Below are positions 56,776 through 64,000 of a DNA stretch of 64,000 nucleotides, in pieces. The stretch spans positions 92,471,844 to 92,535,843 of the forward strand of contig CM060694.1 of assembly GCA_030686995.1 (NCBI GenBank), written 5' to 3'. The notes beneath the pieces are model-generated. The model was not told where the DNA came from and ran no database searches. It saw nothing but the letters and a program-made list of their open reading frames with translations. Position numbers and translations under genes: made by a program. The stretch's first letter is position 1. The number at the start of each line of letters is the position of its first letter. The stretch comes from Artemisia argyi. Its lineage: Eukaryota; Streptophyta; Magnoliopsida; Asterales; Asteraceae.

Positions 56776-57268
56776 CCTAGACAATAATAAGGTTTTAATT
56801 GTATCTAGTTTAAATAAAGTTAAAGATTGTACTTAGATTAGGAAACTAGTTGCTTAGCTTGCAAGCCAAGCATGTAACCGTCATATGGAAGATAGTTATT
56901 CATTCTTCTTCCTCGTTGTAATAGCTTTATTAGGTTATTCAATAAAGGTTTGGTACGAGGGATACTGTGTGCATATTCTTGTAGGTTCTTTGTAGTCTCT
57001 CGTGATTGCTACTTGTGCTTGATACAATTCACGATCTAGCTTTCGATGATCGAACTTCGGGTTTGTTGTCTAGGTTTTTCCTGTAGAACATTGAAAATCA
57101 TAACACAAGGTCGGATTATGGATAAGGCCGAATCTAGAGAGAGAAAGTAGGAGTTCTTAGAGAGAGAAAGTGAAGAAATGTCATTTAGATTAAAATAAGC
57201 TCCAACCCTTTCCGTGGCTAGAAAAGGGTTTATATACAAGTGTTTTCTTGCCCTAAATGGGCTATGGA
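56776..57268. other. Unresolved LTR-like sequence
   Basis: Contains ATTCAATAAAGG and a CTTGATACAATTCACG phrase resembling copia R-U5 text on the plus strand, and a TATATAAACCC box near 57228-57238 on the minus strand followed by a CT-rich leader. Together with 63550-63698 it probably forms one LTR interrupted by the chromovirus-like element, but start and strand cannot be fixed. Confidence 0.4.
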
Positions 57269-57273
57269 GTACG

Positions 57274-60034
57274 TCTAATACTCGAAAAAATCATAAACCT
57301 AAAATTCATATAAATTTGAAACTTACTAAATGTTACATTTGTTAAAACCCTAAACTATTAAATGCCTCATTACACATATACGAATAATTCAACACTTATT
57401 CTAAACCTTTTTGACCCATTGATTTTGGTATTTAAAATGTTAATGACCCATGTTTAAATTTTTTAAAAAGCCTAACCGAACACTCCCTTGATTACTAGTT
57501 AAAGCCCATTTTAAAATAAATCATAACCGGTATTCAATGATAATTAAAGCCCATTGAACGATAATAATGGATCATCAAAATTAGACTCTCCCCTTTAGTA
57601 GTATAAGTCGAATACCGGTTACCTCCTCTCCTTGCTTCCATTCATTAAACGAATAACACAAACACTAAAAATAACCTTCGACTGCTGCTGTATTTCAGTG
57701 ATCGAACAAGGGGTTTGGGAGCATAATACATTCTGGTGTTTGGTTACTAGGCTTGATTCTTTTCTGTCTTCCTTGCTCGAATACTACACAAGGTACTCGA
57801 CCTTTGATTTGTTTTCTTTCTTTTCAACAATATCATGTTAAATGGCATAATTATGAATCTGATAAAGGTCAGCAATATCACATGGATCAGGACATGTTAT
57901 AATCGAGCTTATATTGTTTGTTAGAATCGACCCTAGTTTCGTGAATGTTTTGCCCTTCTCTGATCGACCATAAACATGTTATTAAACCTTGAATTGATCG
58001 ACTGGTGTGTGTTCTTTGTGTCGACTTTATGGCTGTTATAATCGACCCCATAATGCTTTTATAACATGTGTTAGACAACTTGTATAATCGACTCTACTGT
58101 TGGCATTTGTTTCGTTTTCTAATCGACCCTATTGAACCCCAACATACATGTGATATATCGACCATGCTACCTGTTTTTTTTATCGACCCTATACTATTTT
58201 TTACAATCAACCTAGTATCATGATCATAAACCTGTTATGTCAACTTTATTTCCTTTTTATAGTCGACCAAAAACCAAGCCATTTGTTTTCCTATAATAGA
58301 CTTGCACTAAACCTAATAACATGTCTATAATTTGTGTTCTAGGAAACCAAGCCATTTGTGTTCTAGGAAACCTAATAACATTTCTTTTCCTGGTCGACGA
58401 AGAGCTTACCAATTTTTCCTACTTTCGACTTTAAATGAACTTAGATAACATGTTGTGTAATTCGATCAAGTATGAATAAACCAACTCTCACATTTTCTAC
58501 TCCTATTTTGACTTGTATAAAAACAAATTGACCCTTATGATTTTATCATATTATTCGATCCTTTTGGAAATTCACCATTCGACCCTTACATTTAATTAAC
58601 CGACTTTGTTTTCTTTTCGTTTCGACCTTATATAAACCCTAAAATGTAATAATTGCTTCGTGATTAATTATTTAACATAAATGGTGACATTTAATTACAG
58701 TACTTAAGACTTTAATATAAACCTAAACCTAATTAGGTTTACACTTTAGAAAACTTATTTTGAAACCTTAACTTGATATTTAAAAGATATATTAAATATG
58801 AGGTTATTATGAAATCAAACCCTAAATGTTTATATAACCTAAAAGACAACAAATGAACCCTAAAATGAATTTAAAAAGAATTAATACAATCCGCTATTAT
58901 AATGAATGTGTTAGTAATTTATATTAGTTTAATGTAGATCCGGTGGAGACGGATTAATTCCCTTCTACGTCCTCGATCTTCCATTTGTGCTAATTGTGTG
59001 TAAGGTACAGATATTCTACCTCTTATCAGTAAAGGTTTCTCATGATTCTTATTCTTTGACCTTGATTCATTGCATTGCTATGAACCTTTTGAAATGAACC
59101 TTTCAATATGAACCTAATGTTATGATTCCTTTGTATTGATCCATTTGATATGATCCCATTGCTATGATCCCTTTTGATATGGTTCTTATTGTTCAATCGA
59201 TTATTTCGTTACATGCTTATTTCTATCCTTGCATTTGTTTGCCTATATTGTTGCCCATTTAATGTATCTAGCCATGGGGAGTCTATGGCCATATCATTGA
59301 TGCACCAATGGTATGACGCTGTCAGTGGAGGCGGGCATGTGTCCACTGCGTTCCCAAATAATTGTACTGCTAATTAGTGCACTTGGCCTGTGTTTTTCAT
59401 ATGTATGTTTAGTCTAGTACTAGCATATATATTAATGTAATAAAGGGGGCATATGGATGCATCCTAGTAAATGTAATGTTAATGTGAATTAAATTGTGAT
59501 GTGAATGGACTAGAGTGTGTGCGATACACCCCATCTCACTAATGTGGTACATCGAGCTAGCTACTCCGTGTACATAATGTAATGTTGGGCATTTGCTTTA
59601 TTGTTGATCTTTCATATTCTTTCATTATATTGATTTTTCATTACATATATATCATTCGTATCTTATTTACAGGTTCTCTTGGACTTTTTCATATATTGTT
59701 TTGTTTCATTCATACTTATTGCTTTTATATTGTATATCTGTTCACTGAGCATTAGCTCAGCCGCATTTCTTTTCTCTGCGGCAGGTTATTATAGGGGTGA
59801 TGGGCAAGAGTGAAGAGAGTAGGAGTTAGAGAATACCCTACTAGTTATCCTTACTATTTTACAAGATTTTGGATTAATTATGTATTTCTATTTAAGACAA
59901 TGTGGGTTATCATTGGAAGATTGTAATGTTGACCTAGTTATGCTTTTATAATAAAGTCTTTCGCTTGAGTATTTAATGTTCTGTTTTGACTCCATAATGT
60001 TACATTTTTTCCCTTGTCGGGTTGGGGTGTAACA
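57274..60034 (+). repeat. 5' LTR of the chromovirus-like element
   Basis: 2,761 bp. An RTCGACY motif array lies at about 57895-58620 and TATATAAA at 58629-58636. ORFs within it, including 59174-59377 and 57632-57841, recur in the other LTR but show no protein-like conservation. Confidence 0.8.
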
Positions 60035-60192
60035 ATTATGGATTAGAGACTAGGTTAGACCTGTAGGACTTAGGTTATGAGTTGTGAGGTTTGGGTAGAC
60101 ATTAGGTTTCCTTCTGCATTAAATGTTATCTCTTTCATATTCGATAACGACTCTGACTTCTGTCTTTACTAATTCGTTTATGGACCTTTTAG

Positions 60193-60831
60193 ATGTCGGT
60201 CAATCGCACTCTAGAAGAGGTTGCTGCCTTTAATGCAGCCGTTGCTCAAGCTGTTGAAACTTTAATGCCTGAGCTTAGGGCTCGAATCTCCGTCAGAATG
60301 CCTCTGGTTCTGGTGGTGGGGGTACTCCGGTCACCATATCTGGGTGGTTGGAGAAATTTGGGAAACAGAAGCCGAGATCTTTTAGCTCCGCCAACACTCC
60401 TGTTGATGCAAAAAATTAGATAGCGCACATCAAAAAGATCTTTGAGGTGTTAGACTGTGGGGATGAGTTTAAGGCTCGTTTGGCCAGCTATAAGCTAGAA
60501 GGTGATGCGCTGAACTGGTGGAAGGCCTATAAGCAGGCCAAAGGTGATGCGTTTATAGCCACGATGACTTGGGCATATTTTCGTGGGGTCTTCTATACTC
60601 AGTACTTTCCTCTAGCTGAATAACAAAAGTTTGAGCGGGAGTATCATATTATCCGCCAGGGTGACCATGAAAACACGATTGAATTCATGAAGCGATTTTT
60701 GAGGTTAGCGGGATTTCTGGGGGCGAAGGCTGGAACTCAGGAGGAGCAAGCTTCACATTTTAAATGGGGGATGAAAGAATGGATTTTGGACGGGATTGTG
60801 AACACGAAGTTCATAGACGTAGCTCAAGTTG
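60193..60831 (+). pseudogene. gag: Chromovirus-like gag fragment
   Basis: Starts at ATG 60193 (MSVNRTLEEVAAFNAAVAQA). A frameshift near 60300 leads into the retrotransposon Gag core with WLEKFGKQKPRSF, YKLEGDALNWWKAY, FYTQYFPLAE and EYHIIRQGD. In-frame TAG near 60419 stands where W is normal, and TAA near 60620 where Q is normal. The frame is cut at about 60831 by the junction to the truncated 3' LTR. No protease or pol. Confidence 0.8.
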
Positions 60832-60832
60832 T

Positions 60833-63544
60833 TAAACGTTACATTTATTAAAACCCTAAACTATTAAATGCCTCATTACACATACACGAATAATTCAACA
60901 CTTATTCTAAACCTTTTTGACCCATTATTTTGGTATTTAAAATGTTAATGACCCATGTCTATTTTTTTTAAAAAAGCCTAACCGAACATTCCCTTGATTA
61001 CTAGTTAAAGCCCATTTTAAAATAAACCATAACTGGTATTCAATGATAATTAAACCTCATTGAAGGATAATAACGGATCATCCACATTAGACGCTCCTCT
61101 TTAGTAGTATAAGTCGAATACCGGTTACCTCCTCTCCTTGCTTCCATTCAATAAACGAATAACACAAACACTAAAAATAACTTTCGACTGCTGTTGTATT
61201 TCTGTGATCGAACAAGGGGTTTGGGAGCATAATACATTTTGGTGTTTGGTTAATAAGCTTGATTCTTTTTTGTCTTCCTTGCTCGAATACTACACAAGGT
61301 ACTCGACCTTTGATTTCTTTTCTTTCTTTTCAACAATATCATGTTAAATGGCATAATTATGAATCTGATAAAGGTCAGCAATATCACATGGATGTTATAT
61401 GTTTAAAACTGATTATTTTACCCAACCTATATTCGATTAGGACATGTTATAATCGAGCTTATATTGTTTGTTAGAATCAACACTAGTTTCGTGAATGTTT
61501 TGCCCTTCTCTGATCGACCATAAACATGTTATTAAACCTTGAATTGATCGACTGGTGTGTGTTCTTTGTGTCGACTTTATGGCTGTTATAATCGACCCCA
61601 TAATGCTTTTATAACATATGTTAAACAACTTGTATAATCGACTCTACTGTTGGCATTTGTTTCGTTTTCTAATAGACCATATTTAACCCTAAGATACATG
61701 TGATATATCGACCATGTAACCTGTTTTTTTTTATCGACCGTATACTATTTTTTTACAATCAACCTAGTATCATGATCATAAACCTGTTATGTCGAATTTA
61801 TTTCCTTTTTCTAGTCGACCAAAAACCAAGCCATTTGTTTTCCTATAATAGACTTGCACTAAACCTAATAACATGTCTATAATTTGTGTTCTAGCAAACC
61901 GTATAATTGTTATAAAAGTCGACTCTAGTTGTGCTAGTTTTTCTTTTTTCTTTTCCTGGTCGAAGAAGAGCTTACCAATCTTTCCTACTTTCGACTTTAA
62001 ATGAACTTAGATAACATGTCGTGTAATTTGATCCAAGTATGAATAAACCAACTCTCATATTTTCTACTCCTATTTTGACTTGTATAAAAACAAATTGACC
62101 CTTATGATTTTATCATATTATTCGACCCTTTTGGAAATTCACCAATCCACCCTTACATTTAATTAACCGACTTTGTTTTCTTTTCGTTACGACCTTATAT
62201 AAACCCTAAAATGTAATAATTGCTTCGTGATTAATTATTTAACATAAATGGTGACATTTAATTACATTACTTAAGACTTTAATATAAACCTAAACCTAAT
62301 TAGGTTTACACTTTAGAAAACTTATTTTGAAACCCTAACTTGATATTTAATGGATATGTTAAATATGAGGCTATTATGAAATCAAACCCTAAATGTTTAT
62401 GTAACCTAAAAGACAACAAACGAACCCTAAAACGAATTTAAAATGAATTAATACAATCCGCTATTATAATGAATGGGTTAGTAATTTATATTACTTTAAT
62501 GTAGATCCGGTGGAGACGGATTAATTCCCTTCTACGTCCTCGATCTTCCATTTTTGCTAATTGTGTGTAAGGTACAGATATTCTGCCTCTTATCAGTAAA
62601 GGTTTCTCATGATTCTTATTCTTTGACCTTGATTCATTGCACTGCTATGAACCTTTTGAAATGAACCTTTTGATGTGAACCTAATGTTATGATTCCTTTT
62701 TATTGATCCATTCAATATGATCCCATTTCTATGATCCCTTTTGATATGGTTCTTATTGTTCAATCGATTATTTCGTTACATGCTTATTTCTATCCTTGCA
62801 TGTGTTTGCCTATATTGTTGCCCATTTAATGTATCTAGCCATGGGGAGTCTATGGCCATATTATTGATGCAACAATGGTATGATGCTGTCAGTGGGGGCG
62901 GGCATGTGTCCACTGCGTTTCCAAATGATTGTATTGCTAATTAGCGCATTTGGCCTGTGTTTTTCATATGTATGTTTAGTCTAGTACTAGCATATATATT
63001 AATGTAATAACGGGAGTGTATGGATGCATCCTAGTAAATGTAATGTTAATGTGAATGAAATGTGATGTGAATGGACTAGAGTGTGTGCGATACACCCCAT
63101 CTCACTAATGTAGTACATCGAACTAGCTACTCCATGTACATAATGTAATGTTGGGCATTTCCTTTATCGTTGATCTTTCATATTCTTTCATTATATTGAT
63201 CTGTCATCACATATATATCATTCGTATCTTATTTACAGGTTCTCTTGGACTTTTTCATATATTGTTTCGTTTCATTCATACTTATTGCTTTTATATTATA
63301 TATCTGTTCACTGAGCGTTAGCTCAGCCGTATTTTTTTCTCTGCGACAGGTTATTACAGGGGTGATGGGCAAGAGTGAAGAGAGTAGGAGTTAGAGACTA
63401 CTCTACTAGTTATCCTTACTATTTTACAAGACTTTTGGATTAATTATGTATTTCTATTTAATAAATTCTTTCGCTTGAGTATTTAATGTTCTGATTTGAC
63501 TCCATAATGTTACACTGTGACCCTTGTCGGGTTGGGGTGTTACA
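60833..63544 (+). repeat. 3' LTR of the chromovirus-like element, missing its first 60 bp
   Basis: Matches 57335-60034. The RTCGACY array is at about 61450-62190 and TATATAAA at 62196-62203. Confidence 0.82.
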
Positions 63545-63549
63545 GTACG

Positions 63550-63712
63550 CTTACATATGGGTAATGACCCGGCCCAACTACATGGATCATACGATAACTA
63601 AACATTTAGGATTAAGCCTACGAGCTAACCTATGCTAGACATTACTCAGGATGACCGAGTCTTTGATATGGATTTTCGTAATCCTAACATGTCCAACAAG
63701 TGGTATCAGAGC
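63550..63712 (+). other. LTR end and tRNA-Met-type primer binding site of another LTR element
   Basis: An LTR-like 3' end GTCCAACA (63691-63698) is followed two bases later by TGGTATCAGAGC (63701-63712), the standard initiator tRNA-Met site. It belongs to the element whose LTR was split at 57273. Confidence 0.65.
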
Positions 63713-63805
63713 TATAGATTAGTCGTGGTCTCCGAAGATCGAGGTTTTGAGTTTGTTCGAGGTATCGATGTTTGGTTTCGGTTTCAAAATGGTTTTTGGA
63801 GTAGC
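63713..63805 (+). other. Leader of the element with the 63701 primer binding site
   Basis: 93 bases of sequence following the primer binding site, interrupted at 63805 by an LTR. No ORF. Confidence 0.5.
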
Positions 63806-64000
63806 TGATGCGGGTTTCGTAAACCTTCTAAAAAGTTTTGCAATCCTCCTAGGCAGTGTACCTAACCGTTGTAGTGTAGTATAGGCAAGACACAGGGGAT
63901 TGATCGTTCTCTAGGGGAATAGTGTTTGTGAAGGCCAAAGTGTATGTCGAGATAGGTCTAAAGGTGAGGGATGATTCTTTTTGTGTTTTCATATTTTTGA
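63806..64000 (-). mobile_element. Partial LTR, relative of the 28506-29929 solo LTR
   Basis: Begins TGATGCGGG and shares GCAGTGTACCT(A/G)ACCGTTGTAGT, CAGGGGATTGATCGTT and GATGATTCTTTTTGT with the start of 28506-29929. It runs off the window. GTAGC at 63801-63805 would be the target duplication. Confidence 0.75.

Larger units (their letters stand above)
57274..63544 (+). mobile_element. Chromovirus-like (Tekay/Del type) Ty3/gypsy element with deleted interior
   Basis: Two long direct repeats (57274-60034 and about 60833-63544) flank an 800-bp interior with only part of gag. The 5-bp duplication GTACG lies at 57269-57273 and 63545-63549. The 3' LTR ends GGGTGTTACA and the 5' LTR begins TCTAATACTCG, probably TGTAATACTCG with one mutation. 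A deletion from within gag to about 60 bp into the 3' LTR removed pol and the polypurine tract. The primer binding site after the 5' LTR is also gone. Tekay assignment rests on the TGTAACACCC-type termini and gag style. Confidence 0.8.

Noticed and set aside
57632..62944. Pairs of ORFs repeated in the two chromovirus-like LTRs (for example 59174-59377 and 62741-62944)
   Set aside because: Repetition follows from LTR duplication. The frames are short and their ends shift with single-base changes.
63550..64000. tRNA gene at 63701
   Set aside because: TGGTATCAGAGC is a primer binding site complementary to tRNA-Met, with no cloverleaf around it.

Overview
This is a plant nuclear window made almost entirely of transposable elements nested inside one another. 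No intact host gene is visible. The evidence is plant-type LTR retrotransposons (Athila-like and chromovirus-like Ty3/gypsy, Sirevirus-like Ty1/copia), a CACTA DNA transposon, an L1-type LINE remnant and intron-bearing gene fragments. The Sirevirus-like pol, its tandem zinc knuckles and its long post-pol ORF resemble what I recall from Asteraceae, particularly Anthemideae (Artemisia/Tanacetum/Chrysanthemum type). That placement is from memory and not tested.

Region 1 (79-27308) is one CACTA (En/Spm-type) element bounded by 31-bp terminal inverted repeats and the 3-bp target duplication ATC. Both ends carry arrays of GTCACA/TGTGAC subterminal motifs. After removing later insertions it is about 13.1 kb. 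I see no transposase. It carries a short plus-strand gene for a basic, coiled-coil protein (2878-3225), two minus-strand intron-containing gene fragments (1619-2205, 14225-15180), tandemly duplicated blocks, two large hairpins and a captured fragment of an SGR2/DDHD-type phospholipase gene (24084-24678). Two elements landed inside it. One is a 10.7-kb Gag-only LTR element on the minus strand (3246-13942), itself hit by a 3.0-kb solo LTR (4746-7766). The other is a 3.4-kb solo LTR (19130-22549).

Region 2 (27594-56775) is an L1-type LINE remnant split by an Athila-like Ty3/gypsy element (27820-56476, target duplication ATCCC). Its 5' LTR holds two further solo LTRs (28506-29929 and 30260-33911). 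Its body was invaded by a Sirevirus-like copia element (36162-52866), and a deletion fused Athila protease directly to copia gag. The copia pol was in turn invaded by a second, 5'-truncated copy of the Gag-only element (41088-47132). Downstream of copia pol lies a long post-pol ORF (47894-51735) preceded by its own TATA box.

Region 3 (56776-64000) holds LTR-like sequence ending at a tRNA-Met-type primer binding site (63701-63712). It is interrupted by a chromovirus-like gypsy element with 2.7-kb LTRs and a deleted interior (57274-63544, target duplication GTACG). The window ends in another LTR (from 63806) related to the 28506-29929 solo LTR.

All retroelement genes are broken by stops or frameshifts. 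The most interesting structure lies in the control regions. Several unrelated LTR families each carry a private array of short motifs just upstream of TATA. Two giant LTRs start with the same 9-6-9 perfect hairpin made from different sequence. The Gag-only family keeps five polypurine tracts in both copies. Insertion boundaries were read by eye from target duplications and homologous copies inside the window.
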